Assembly: GCA_029565675.1 (NCBI GenBank)
Contig: JAKQNP010000062.1
Location: 1 to 64,000, forward strand
Source of the DNA: a bacterium
Lineage (GTDB): Bacteria; Zhuqueibacterota; Zhuqueibacteria; Residuimicrobiales; Oceaniaggregativiventaceae
Length of the DNA stretch: 64,000 nucleotides
Direction of reading: 5' to 3'
Shown: in pieces, positions 38,215 through 46,878 of the stretch
How positions within the stretch are numbered: position 1 is the stretch's first letter
How the letters are laid out: each line of letters opens with the position of its first letter
Program-made: the position numbers and the translations under genes
Notes under the pieces: model-generated
What the model was told of the DNA's origin: nothing
Databases searched by the model: none
The model's input: only the letters and a program-made list of their open reading frames with translations

Positions 38215-38775
38215 TTGAAAATTCGTCTCGGTTGCCTCGTGATGGCGGTATTGGTGGTTGCTTGTGCCAACAAATCCGTCACGGTCAGCTATCCGGAAAA
38301 ATTTCAAGGACTCACCCAGCTGACTCTGGCCTCGTTGACCAAGAACGTCAGTTTTACCGAAGAGATCAACAAGCGGGTCTTTCTCTTCTTTCGTTCGCAA
38401 GCCCGGGTTGCGGTGACCTCGAACGTGACCTTTGATTTTTACCTCGATTTTGAAAAAGACGGCTATCGAGTTGAATTTGCAGACCAGGACAAAGCGATGC
38501 ACTTTTTTGCACCTCCGATTCGCGTAAAGAAACCGGTGATCAATCATTCGTCGGTGAGTTATCCCGCCAGCGGTCTGCTGATCAATGAAGATTATGAGGC
38601 GGTGAAGATCCTCGAGAGTTTAACCGACCGGTTTATCGAAGAAGGCAAAAAATCGTTACAAGATTCTGTTGTGATAGCGAAATGCCACTCCCAACTGCAC
38701 GACTTTTTGCTGCAGTTTAGTCAGGATCTCGGTTATTCGCTTGAGTCGATCGCCATTCAATTCGCTGAGGAGTGA
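38215..38775 (+). CDS. DUF4230-like lipoprotein
   Basis: 186 residues from TTG 38215, which has AAAGGAG about 8 bases upstream. Lipoprotein signal with lipobox VVAC (about 14-17). The mature part (VTFDFYLDFEKDGYRVEF, FFAPPIRVKKPVI, GLLINEDYEAVKIL) follows the pattern of DUF4230 proteins, which are membrane-bound and of unknown role. The gene stands between the GxGYxYP gene and the ABC operon and may be part of it. Confidence 0.65.
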   Translation: MKIRLGCLVMAVLVVACANKSVTVSYPEKFQGLTQLTLASLTKNVSFTEEINKRVFLFFRSQARVAVTSNVTFDFYLDFEKDGYRVEFADQDKAMHFFAPPIRVKKPVINHSSVSYPASGLLINEDYEAVKILESLTDRFIEEGKKSLQDSVVIAKCHSQLHDFLLQFSQDLGYSLESIAIQFAEE

Positions 38776-38826
38776 ACTTGCTGTGGCCATTCATCCCGCA
38801 ATCCGAAACGTTGGTGCATGTTGCTG

Positions 38827-40308
38827 ATGAACAAAAAACTCGTGGTCATTCTTTTTGCCGCTGTCTATTTCTATTGTTTCTCCTGTCAGGATTCTGATAA
38901 TCAGTCAAAAGATTCCTCCCGGCAGAACACCCTTTTTGTCAGCATAGGCATCTATACTCCTGGAACGCAACTGGCGTTTGGTGAACCGCTGCGCGCCAGT
39001 GCCGACATCGCAGCTGAATATTGCCGTTTACATCCCGGAGTCAATATCCGTTTCTTGCAGTCTGCCTATGTCTCAGGGTCGCAGGAAGGCGAATGGTTGA
39101 AGACGCAATTGGTCGGCGGCATTGCGCCCGACATTATCGGGCAGAATGCCGAAGTGGCCTGGGCCGATGTCGATAAGGGGTGGTATATCGCACTGGACGA
39201 CTATCTGCAGCAGCCCAATCCCTATGTGCCGGGCAATGAGCGTTGGATCGATCAATTCGACAACCAGGCGATGTTCAATGCCAAACGAGCTCCTGACGGC
39301 AAGATTTATTGTCTGTCGATCGATGTGGTGGAAACCGGGATCTTTTATAACAAGACACTGTTCGACGAATTGGGATTGCAGGTGCCAAAAACATGGGCCG
39401 AGTACATCGCTCTGCAAGAGGTCCTGCTAAAGCACGGCTATACACCGATGACTTCGCCGACTAGCCTGGCTTCGGATTGGGGACAGGATGTCATTTTCGA
39501 TATGCTCTACTTCCCGATTATTGAACATCTCGATGTGCAGCCTTCTGAAGAAAACCAAAGCGGATATTTGGTCCATTATTTAACGGCCAAGGAATTCATT
39601 TTCCTTTTTCAAAAAGGTTATTTCACCCGCCGCGATCCGCGTTGGCGCGAAACCTATCGTTTGCTCAAACAGTGGCGCGGCTACTGGGGCAAAGAGATCA
39701 AATACAGCGATACCTCCCGGTTTTTTCTGACCAAACGCGCTGCCACCGTTTGGGAGGGGAGTTGGTTTGCCCGACGGGTGTTTCTTGATCCTTTTATCGA
39801 CTTCGAATGGGGGATATTCTATCTGCCGCCGATCACCGCGGAGAGCAGCCCCTATGGCCAAGGGGTCGAAGCTTCGGTTATCGGCGGAGCCGCAGTCCAA
39901 CTGCATGTGACAGAATCCGCCGTCCTTTATGACCATCTCGACACCACGATCGATTTTTTGCGTTTTTTTACCGCCCCGGAAAATTTCAGCAAGGTGATCA
40001 ATGAAGCCTTGCTTTATTTGCCCAACATCCATGGCGTTGATTCGCCGAAAGAATTGCAGCCGATCCGTGAAATATTTAGCCGGCGCTATTGTACGGTCAA
40101 ATTGTTGGAGAATTTTGACGCCAAAACCAAAGCACGTTGGCGCCGAATGCTCGATCTCTACCTTAACGACGGTATCTCTTTGGATGATTATCTGCAGGAA
40201 TTGGAAGCGATTTTTACCGCTTATCGCGACGAACAGGTTGTACGACAGAATTGGAATTTCGATGAATACGAAAAAAAGTGGCAGCAAAACGGGCTGGAAG
40301 TGGATTAA
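38827..40308 (+). CDS. ABC transporter extracellular solute-binding lipoprotein (family 1)
   Basis: 493 residues with lipobox YCFSC near residue 21. Fold of family 1 sugar-binding proteins: FVSIGIYTPGTQLAFG, IAPDIIGQNAEVAWAD, WIDQFDNQAMF, KIYCLSIDVVETGIFYNKTLFDELG (quoted in parts: VVETGIFYNK), WEGSWFARR. Probably carries an oligosaccharide to the permease pair downstream. ATG 38827 is chosen (38818 is in frame); neither has a strong ribosome site. It overlaps the permease start by 47 bases. Confidence 0.9.
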   Translation: MNKKLVVILFAAVYFYCFSCQDSDNQSKDSSRQNTLFVSIGIYTPGTQLAFGEPLRASADIAAEYCRLHPGVNIRFLQSAYVSGSQEGEWLKTQLVGGIAPDIIGQNAEVAWADVDKGWYIALDDYLQQPNPYVPGNERWIDQFDNQAMFNAKRAPDGKIYCLSIDVVETGIFYNKTLFDELGLQVPKTWAEYIALQEVLLKHGYTPMTSPTSLASDWGQDVIFDMLYFPIIEHLDVQPSEENQSGYLVHYLTAKEFIFLFQKGYFTRRDPRWRETYRLLKQWRGYWGKEIKYSDTSRFFLTKRAATVWEGSWFARRVFLDPFIDFEWGIFYLPPITAESSPYGQGVEASVIGGAAVQLHVTESAVLYDHLDTTIDFLRFFTAPENFSKVINEALLYLPNIHGVDSPKELQPIREIFSRRYCTVKLLENFDAKTKARWRRMLDLYLNDGISLDDYLQELEAIFTAYRDEQVVRQNWNFDEYEKKWQQNGLEVD

Positions 40309-41194
40309 GTTCGTTCCCCTTTACAGCTTGATCTTGCCGACTTTTTTACTTCTGGTGGTCTTTAATTATTACCCGGCTTTCTTGGCTTTTTTTCGCTCCT
40401 TGTATGAATGGGATGTGGGAGGGGAAGCGATTTTTGTCGGCTTGCGAAATTTTAAAGAACTTTTTCACGATCCTGTCTTTCGCAAGAGCGTCATCAATAT
40501 CAGCAAGCTTCTGGTTTTTATTATGGTGGCAAACCTCTCCGTGCCGCTGTTGGTGGCAGAATTGATTTTTCTGGTGCGGTCGCAGAAAGTCAATTACAGC
40601 CTGCGCGTCCTGTTCTCGTTGCCGATGATGATACCGCCGATTGTGATTTGGATGCTGTGGAAATTCATCTATTCCGATGCCGGTATTCTTACGGTGCTGT
40701 TGGAACAAGTTGGCAAGCCTGAATGGATTTATGGCTGGTTAAGCCATCCGCGCACAGCTTTGGCCGCAGTCGCCTTTTCCGGGTTCCCTTTTGCGGTCGG
40801 ACTGAATATTCTGGTCTATTATACCGGCCTGACCCAGATCCCACAACCCATTCTGGAGAGTGCTGTTTTGGACGGCGCCGGTCAATGGCAAATTTTCTGG
40901 CATATCCATCTGCCGTTGTTGCGCAGTTCAATCAAACTTCTCACTGTCTTGACGTTGGTCGGCGTTTTGCAGGGATTCGAATCTGTCTACGTTCTGACCG
41001 GCGATGGCGGGCCAGGTTATGAAACCATCGTACCGGGTTTGCACATGTTTTTTAACGGATTCAGCTACAACCGCATGGGATATGCCTGTGCCATTGGGGT
41101 GATGCTCTTTACCGTCATGCTCCTTTTTACTCTGCTGAGTCAACATCTGTTGCGCAGCGAAACCGATTTTACCGCCCAGAGGAGAAAAACCTAA
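40262..41194 (+). CDS. ABC sugar transporter permease, MalF/UgpA-like
   Basis: 310 residues from ATG 40262, inside the end of the binding-protein gene; longer in-frame starts would only add out-of-frame sequence of that gene. Six or so membrane helices and the cytoplasmic EAA loop (ESAVLDGAGQWQIFWHIHLPLL, quoted in part: SAVLDGAGQWQIF). Imports the ligand with the MalG-like partner at 41250. Ends with HLLRSETDF, a charged tail. Confidence 0.92.
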   Translation: MNTKKSGSKTGWKWIKFVPLYSLILPTFLLLVVFNYYPAFLAFFRSLYEWDVGGEAIFVGLRNFKELFHDPVFRKSVINISKLLVFIMVANLSVPLLVAELIFLVRSQKVNYSLRVLFSLPMMIPPIVIWMLWKFIYSDAGILTVLLEQVGKPEWIYGWLSHPRTALAAVAFSGFPFAVGLNILVYYTGLTQIPQPILESAVLDGAGQWQIFWHIHLPLLRSSIKLLTVLTLVGVLQGFESVYVLTGDGGPGYETIVPGLHMFFNGFSYNRMGYACAIGVMLFTVMLLFTLLSQHLLRSETDFTAQRRKT

Positions 41195-41249
41195 TGCACG
41201 CGCACCTGCAAAATCCGCTGGTGCAGATCAGGCGACAAGAGGAGTGAAC

Positions 41250-42080
41250 ATGGCAACGGACAATAAAATGCGCTGCACCGCATACTTTCTGCTTGGATTG
41301 ATCCTGCTTCTGACCTTTTTCCCTTTGTGGTTTATGCTGGTGACCTCTTTTAAATCGGTTTTTCAGTTTTACCACAATTTTTGGTGGCCCAGCTGGCCGT
41401 TGTACTTGAGCAATTATATGCGCGTCTTTAAGGTCATCTATCCCTATATTTTAAACAGCATCTTTACCACCATCGCTTCGGTTATTGGTATAGTCTTTTT
41501 GGGTGCTCTGAGCGGATTTGTCTTTGCTCGTTTTTGGTTTCCGGCCAAGCGCCTTCTCTACTATGCGATTATCGGTCTGATGATGCTGCCGTGGATTTTG
41601 ACCCTGGTCCCGGCATTCATGGTGGTCAAAAAGTTGGGGATGATCAACACATTTTGGGTGCTGATTTTGCCCTATATTGCCAGCGGCCAGGTGCTGTCGT
41701 TTTATATGTTCCACAACTTTTTTTGTTCATTGCCCGAGGAACTCTTCGAGTCGGCTCGTCTGGATGGCGCCGGGGTATTTCAGCAATTTTATCATATCGG
41801 CGCCGCTCTTTCCAGACCGCTGATCGGGCTGGTCGCAATCGTCAGTTCACTATCGGTCTGGAACAATTTTATTTGGCCTCTTGTCACCACTTCCGATGAG
41901 CGACTCACCGTGCTCACGGTCGGAGTCATGCGCTTCAACGTTGCTTATACCAGCGGAGCGATCGATTACGGCCAACTCTTCGCCGGCTACACCCTGGCGG
42001 CTCTGCCGCTTTTGGTCCTTTTTCTGTTTGCCACCCGGCAGTTCATGGCCGGACTCACCGCCGGGGCTTTGAAGGAGTAG
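41250..42080 (+). CDS. ABC sugar transporter permease, MalG/UgpE-like
   Basis: 276 residues. EAA loop ESARLDGAGVFQQFYHIG and the C-terminal VMRFNVAYTSGAIDYGQLFAGY, typical of the second CUT1 permease. ATG 41250 follows GAGGAG by 5 bases; GTG 41244 overlaps the ribosome site. No ATP-binding subunit gene is present anywhere near, so a shared MsmK/UgpC-type ATPase encoded elsewhere must drive the system (inference). Confidence 0.92.
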   Translation: MATDNKMRCTAYFLLGLILLLTFFPLWFMLVTSFKSVFQFYHNFWWPSWPLYLSNYMRVFKVIYPYILNSIFTTIASVIGIVFLGALSGFVFARFWFPAKRLLYYAIIGLMMLPWILTLVPAFMVVKKLGMINTFWVLILPYIASGQVLSFYMFHNFFCSLPEELFESARLDGAGVFQQFYHIGAALSRPLIGLVAIVSSLSVWNNFIWPLVTTSDERLTVLTVGVMRFNVAYTSGAIDYGQLFAGYTLAALPLLVLFLFATRQFMAGLTAGALKE

Positions 42081-42154
42081 AAGGGCGGCACGATAGGCAT
42101 TCTGGCCGCTTTGCCAGAGATCATTCATTTGGTTTCCCAATCCAATGGCCTGCA

Positions 42155-43525
42155 ATGAAAAAAGATACCATTTTGTTTCTATCGGTTGCTTTGCTGTTCA
42201 GTTGTGAGCGGCTTGTCAAACCGCCCGTCAAACAAATAGGTATTGCCGGTATCGATACGCTGTCGATTCGCGGATCTACACGCGCCACCTCCTATGATAT
42301 GAGCAACAAAATCATTCAGGCGGATGGCAAGATCTTTGTCTGTTGGCTCGACCATCCTTCCGATATCCAGATCAGGGCTTTTGATACGCAGAAAGAGAGG
42401 TGGAGCGATTCTGTTCTCCTCGGCCAGGGAACAGACAATCATGGCGGTCCGGCCTTGACTATGGATAGCCGTGGCACTCTCTATGCGGTCTATGGTCCCC
42501 ATCACGGTTCTTTTCAGATCAGCCGTTCGCGCCAGCCATTCTCAATTGCAGAATGGGAAAAACTGCCCGACTTTGGCGAAACTGCCACCTACCCCAGTCT
42601 CATCTGTGATCCCCAGGATCGGCTGCATCTGACCTACCGGGGCCTCGAACAACCTTGGAAGCTCACCTATCAATGTCGAGCACAAGACGGCGAGTGGAGT
42701 GCGCCGCGCGCTCTCGTCAGCGCAGCAGTGGATTCGGGATACACCCAATTCGGCAATCCGTTGGCGATTTCGGCCGACGGGTCTCTGCACCTTGCCTTCC
42801 ATATCTATGACCAACAGCCCCCAGGCGGCAAGGCTGTTGGTTATCTGTGTTCGCGCGACGGCGGCGAGACCTGGCAGAACAGCGATGCTCAGGTTCTCGG
42901 ATTGCCGGTCAAACCGGATTCACCCTGCATGATCGAAACCGGATCGGGCCTGGACATGCGGGTCAATGCCCTTGTGGTCGATCCCGATGGCAATCCATGG
43001 GTTATGGTGAGCCATTTGGAGACAAAGCCCAGAAAAGTTTTGCTGTGGCATCGCCAGCGGAATTGCTGGCAAAAAATCGATTTGTTGCCGGTTGTGCAGA
43101 GCTTTTTGCCCGATGTTGAAGTGCTTTATGGCGGCCTGACCTTCAGCCGCGACAACATGCTCTATGTGACGACCACGATACAACCTATCGGCACTGAGAG
43201 GTTCTGGGGGGGAGAGAAGCTGGAAACCATTCTGCTGGTCTCTGCCGATGGCGGTCGTTCTTTTCGCTGTTTGCCGATTTCAGATCCCTCTGATGGTGTT
43301 CCCAACTGGCAACCGAGCATCGAAAGGCCCTACTCTGGCCAGCCGATCGCGATGCCGACTCTGCTCTACACTGCGGGAAAAGTCGGCCAGGGAGTGAACG
43401 ACAGCACGGTCACACAGGTTGTCTTTGTTCGCCTGGCATGGACCGACGGACCGACCGAATCAGAAAGTCAGATCATGCCGAACAACCGGGAAGTGGCGAA
43501 TCAAGGAACTGTATATGGCCGATGA
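42155..43525 (+). CDS. BNR-repeat lipoprotein, possibly a polysaccharide lyase-like beta-propeller
   Basis: 456 residues with lipobox LLFSC. Repeated SxDGGxxW/F Asp-box-like elements (SADGSLHLAFH, SRDGGETWQNS, SADGGRSFRC) and HGGPALTMDSRGTLYAVYGPHH show a BNR beta-propeller as in the BNR_4 family, relatives of PL24/PL25 ulvan lyases and sialidases. A catalytic pair cannot be assigned. Position after the ABC genes suggests it trims the imported glycan. It overlaps the GT51 gene by 11 bases. Confidence 0.75.
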   Translation: MKKDTILFLSVALLFSCERLVKPPVKQIGIAGIDTLSIRGSTRATSYDMSNKIIQADGKIFVCWLDHPSDIQIRAFDTQKERWSDSVLLGQGTDNHGGPALTMDSRGTLYAVYGPHHGSFQISRSRQPFSIAEWEKLPDFGETATYPSLICDPQDRLHLTYRGLEQPWKLTYQCRAQDGEWSAPRALVSAAVDSGYTQFGNPLAISADGSLHLAFHIYDQQPPGGKAVGYLCSRDGGETWQNSDAQVLGLPVKPDSPCMIETGSGLDMRVNALVVDPDGNPWVMVSHLETKPRKVLLWHRQRNCWQKIDLLPVVQSFLPDVEVLYGGLTFSRDNMLYVTTTIQPIGTERFWGGEKLETILLVSADGGRSFRCLPISDPSDGVPNWQPSIERPYSGQPIAMPTLLYTAGKVGQGVNDSTVTQVVFVRLAWTDGPTESESQIMPNNREVANQGTVYGR

Positions 43526-44480
43526 TCCTGTCCTGTTCGAGGAACAAACGAGCGGTTCAGCACGGCGGTGGCAGAAGGTTTGGTGCAACCGTGCGGTTTT
43601 AAGCGTCGCTATTGTGACTGTCCTGATCGCTTTATTTTTTATTCTCCTGTTTTGCACTTTGCCGTCAAAAGAGGAAATCCGTTCCTATCAACCTGCATCG
43701 GTCGGCAGCGATCAGGTCTTCAATTCCTCACAGCCACCGGCCGAACTGGTGCGCATCTGGAAGCCTTTGCGGCAGATTTCGCCGCTATTGCAGCAGGCCG
43801 TGATCATCAGCGAAGACGACACTTTTTACCAACATCGGGGTTTTAATTGGCCGATGGTGCGCGAAGCCCTAAGCGTGAATTGGCAGCGCAAATATTATGC
43901 CCGCGGCGCCAGCACCTTGACCATGCAATTGGCGCGCAGCGCTTTTTTATATAAAGAAAAAACATTGTGGCGAAAGCTGCGCGAAGTGGTGCTCACGAGG
44001 CGCTTGGAAAATTCGTTGAGCAAACCTCGCATTCTCGAGCTTTATCTCAATGTGGTCGACTGGGGCGATCAACTTGCCGGAGCCGAGGCCGCATCCAGGT
44101 TTTATTTTGGCCATTCTGCTGCCCAACTGAGTCTGGAGGAGGCCACATTGTTGGCGGCGTTGTTGCCAAATCCGCATTATTTCAATCCCTACAAACGTAT
44201 GGACAGCTGCAGAAAGATGCAGCAGCGCGTCATTCAACTTTTGTTGCAGGCGAAAAAGATCACCCCGGAACAGGCTGTGGCAGCGCGCCATACCGTGGTG
44301 AGATTGCGCGGACAAGCGCCTGCACCCGAACCGCCCGCAAGCGACATCGATCTTTTGGAAATGCTGCCTGCCGATACCACCGGATTGCGGTCCAGCGCGC
44401 GTATGCCTGACGATCTGCTGCAAATCATTACGGATGATAGCGGGCGAAATGCGCAATCTCTGCCCGATTCGTTGCCGTGA
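43515..44480 (+). CDS. mtgA: monofunctional peptidoglycan glycosyltransferase (GT51)
   Basis: 321 residues from ATG 43515 (AAGGAAC upstream); longer in-frame starts only read into the previous gene. One N-terminal membrane helix (VLSVAIVTVLIALFFILLF) and the GT51 domain: ISEDDTFYQHRGFNW with the catalytic Glu, RGASTLTMQLARS, KLREVVLTRRLE, SKPRILELYLNVVDWG. No transpeptidase domain follows, only a 90-residue tail. It polymerises lipid II into glycan strands. Confidence 0.92.
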   Translation: MADDPVLFEEQTSGSARRWQKVWCNRAVLSVAIVTVLIALFFILLFCTLPSKEEIRSYQPASVGSDQVFNSSQPPAELVRIWKPLRQISPLLQQAVIISEDDTFYQHRGFNWPMVREALSVNWQRKYYARGASTLTMQLARSAFLYKEKTLWRKLREVVLTRRLENSLSKPRILELYLNVVDWGDQLAGAEAASRFYFGHSAAQLSLEEATLLAALLPNPHYFNPYKRMDSCRKMQQRVIQLLLQAKKITPEQAVAARHTVVRLRGQAPAPEPPASDIDLLEMLPADTTGLRSSARMPDDLLQIITDDSGRNAQSLPDSLP

Positions 44481-44584
44481 ATGCCAAAGCAAAGACTGTG
44501 CAACATCTGGTGATCGATACCCTGAATCCGGCGGTGGGTTTGCGCGAAATCCTTGATAATTTGGCTGCCAGGTCTTATTTTTAG
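44477..44584 (+). CDS. possible short coupled gene
   Basis: A 35-codon frame begins at GTG 44477, overlapping the TGA of the GT51 gene as GTGA. It reads NAKAKTVQHLVIDTLN, then LREILDNLAARSYF and stops just before the nitroreductase start. The composition is protein-like and the overlap is typical of translational coupling, but there is no known family. Confidence 0.3.
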   Translation: MNAKAKTVQHLVIDTLNPAVGLREILDNLAARSYF

Positions 44585-44604
44585 ATAGAGCAAGGGAGGC
44601 GACG

Positions 44605-45615
44605 ATGAGTTCTCGAAAGTTGGCCAAATTTTTGGCCATCAAGCATGCGATTGGCCGACTCTACCGTTTTTTCCGCGAATGGGTGGCAATCCCGTGGAAC
44701 TATGCCGCGGATCGATGGTCCTACATGCGCTTTTCGGGCAGCTTTTGGCCATCGCGTTCGCGTGAGGCTTTGCAGGGACTGATCATGCGGCTCTATCATG
44801 GGCTGGAAGTTGGATTGACCTATGCCGATCCTCGACCCGGATTTGGATACAAAGTGGCCAATGATCTGTTGGGTTATCTGCACACCTATGTCGGCAAGTA
44901 CGGTGCCGATCGTTGTGCGCACATCGCCGCCAATGTGCTGCGGCAATATTTTGAACGTCAGTCCACTCTTGGAGCCAGCCTCGAAAAACTGCAAAAGCGA
45001 TTTTCTGATTTACAGGGTGAGCTGGGAGATACCCAATTTGCCGGCGGGGTGAAGGAACTGCGGCGCGAGGAAATTCAATCGGCATCCGCAATTGATTTTT
45101 CGCGTTTTGTCTGTTCCCGCCACAGTTTCCGTCGCTATGAAAACAAACCTGTACCCCTTGACACGCTGCAAAAAGCGGTGGCAATGGCCGTGCAATCGCC
45201 ATCGGCCTGCAACCGCCAACCGGTTCGTGTGCATGTGTTGGAAGATCCTGCGATACGCGATCGGGTCTTGACGGTGCAAAATGGCAACCGCGGATGGCGG
45301 GATCAACCGGATCGGATTTTGCTGGTATCGTGTGACAGCCGTTTTTATAAGGAGAGCCGCGAACGCAACGCCGCTTATATCGACGGCGGTCTGTTTGCCA
45401 TGAGTTTGCTCTATGCCTTGCATTCTCTGGGCGTCGGCACTTGCTGTCTGAATCTGAATTTGACCGCCGCGGCTGCCCGTCGTATTCGGAAAGCGGTGGG
45501 CTTGCCTGGCTCCAGTGTTTTGATTTTGCTGATCGCCGCCGGCCATCTGCCGGAAACAATAACCGTCGCCGCTTCGGTGCGCCGCAATTTGGATGAGGTT
45601 TTGCACGTAATTTGA
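44605..45615 (+). CDS. nitroreductase-family protein with glycan-cluster-type N terminus
   Basis: 336 residues. N-terminal about 140 residues (LIMRLYHGLEVGLTYADPRPGFGY, in parts; ANVLRQYF) recall the helical domain found in nitroreductases of capsule gene clusters. The C-terminal FMN-binding half begins FVCSRHSFRRYENKPV and holds MAVQSPSACNRQPVRVHVL and GVGTCCLNL. The reaction is unknown; a flavin enzyme acting on quinone-like or nitro substrates is typical of the superfamily. Good ribosome site GGGAGG. Confidence 0.88.
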   Translation: MSSRKLAKFLAIKHAIGRLYRFFREWVAIPWNYAADRWSYMRFSGSFWPSRSREALQGLIMRLYHGLEVGLTYADPRPGFGYKVANDLLGYLHTYVGKYGADRCAHIAANVLRQYFERQSTLGASLEKLQKRFSDLQGELGDTQFAGGVKELRREEIQSASAIDFSRFVCSRHSFRRYENKPVPLDTLQKAVAMAVQSPSACNRQPVRVHVLEDPAIRDRVLTVQNGNRGWRDQPDRILLVSCDSRFYKESRERNAAYIDGGLFAMSLLYALHSLGVGTCCLNLNLTAAAARRIRKAVGLPGSSVLILLIAAGHLPETITVAASVRRNLDEVLHVI

Positions 45616-45634
45616 AGCCTAAAGGTGAGCGGGC

Positions 45635-46447
45635 ATGAATGAAGGAGCTGACCAGCAGGCGCGTTTTCGATTCTACGCCGAGCTCAACGATTTTTTGCCG
45701 CTGGGGCACCGTTTTTCAGAATTCACCTATTTCTTTACCGGCAAACCGGCCATAAAAGACAGCATCGAAGCCCTGGGGGTCCCGCATACCGAAGTTGACT
45801 TGATCCTGGTCAATCAACAGTCAGTTGATTTCGCCTATGGTTTGCAGTCTGGAGACCGGGTTTCCGTCTATCCGGTTTTTGAGAGCTTGAATATCGGCTG
45901 CGTCACCTGCCTGCGACCGCAGCCTTTGCGAACATCTAAATTTATACTCGATGTTCACCTGGGCAAATTGGCCCGCCGGCTGCGTTTGCTTGGATTTGAT
46001 ACCTGTTACCGCAACGATTACACCGACCGGGAGATCATTTGCCAGGCGCAAGCAGAACACCGGATCATTCTCACCCGCGATATCGGAGTGTTGAAGAACA
46101 GTGCAGTGACGCATGGGTACTGGGTGCGTTCCTTGCAGGCAAACGAGCAGTTGGCTGAAGTCGTCAAACGATTCGATCTCTATTCACAAATTGAGCCGTT
46201 CAGCCGTTGCCTGGTCTGCAACGGCAAGCTTGAAGCTGTTGGCAAAGAAAGCATCCTCGACCAGGTGCCTGCGCAGGCTGCGATACAGTATACCCAATTT
46301 TCCCGCTGCGCTGCTTGTGGTCATGTTTTTTGGCCGGGCACCCATATCAAGAGCCTGCAGCAGTTGGTCGACTGGATCGAGACGCAAGACCGATCTCCTG
46401 GGGTTCGATTTCATCAGGAGGCGGATAAAAATTCGGTGCAGACGTAA
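45635..46447 (+). CDS. Mut7-C RNase-domain protein with ubiquitin-like N terminus
   Basis: 270 residues. N-terminal beta-grasp (Mut7-C ubiquitin-like) region (RFYAELNDFLP, about 10-85) and the Mut7-C PIN-like domain: FILDVHLGKLARRLRLLGFDT (in parts), ILTRDIGVLK, then two zinc knuckles (SRCLVCNGKLE; RCAACGHVFWPGTH). Known family, predicted single-strand RNA nuclease; substrate not established. Well spaced ribosome site AAAGGTG. Confidence 0.9.
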   Translation: MNEGADQQARFRFYAELNDFLPLGHRFSEFTYFFTGKPAIKDSIEALGVPHTEVDLILVNQQSVDFAYGLQSGDRVSVYPVFESLNIGCVTCLRPQPLRTSKFILDVHLGKLARRLRLLGFDTCYRNDYTDREIICQAQAEHRIILTRDIGVLKNSAVTHGYWVRSLQANEQLAEVVKRFDLYSQIEPFSRCLVCNGKLEAVGKESILDQVPAQAAIQYTQFSRCAACGHVFWPGTHIKSLQQLVDWIETQDRSPGVRFHQEADKNSVQT

Positions 46448-46878
46448 CGTGCGGAAAAACAGCAGATTTGTGCTTGACTTTTATATAATAGCAGTTTACA
46501 TTAATGCAACTGAGAGTTGGTGTTAACTGGACAATAAATACATACACGATCATCGCGCGGTCCAGATGCAGGGCGCCAGTCATTATAACTGTGAAAAGAA
46601 CAGCGCAAAAATCAACGTTGGATCAGGTGCGCGCTGATGGCTGTTTTCATTGCGAGATCGATCTTGTGGCGATGACCTGATTGCAGAAGGTGAATAGATC
46701 TGTGGCTTGAGGTGCGGTGAAATCCGCACATGGTGATCATGTTACAGCGAAATAATCCCTTGTTCTTTTGTCTCATTTGCCTCCATCTGGCTTGCGGTCG
46801 GCTGGTCACCAGCAGCAGGAGGTTGGAATCGTCGCGATGAGCTCCAGCAGAGCTCTTGCGCCACGAATAGGATAATGG
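46448..46878. other. intergenic region, little to see
   Basis: No coding frame of protein-like composition on either strand. A short hairpin (46712-46729, stem GTGCGG/CCGCAC) is present but has no T-run. Confidence 0.4.

Noticed and set aside
38827-41194. One fused binding-protein/permease reading
   Set aside because: The long permease frame starting at 40001 reads the binding-protein gene out of frame; the true permease start is 40262.
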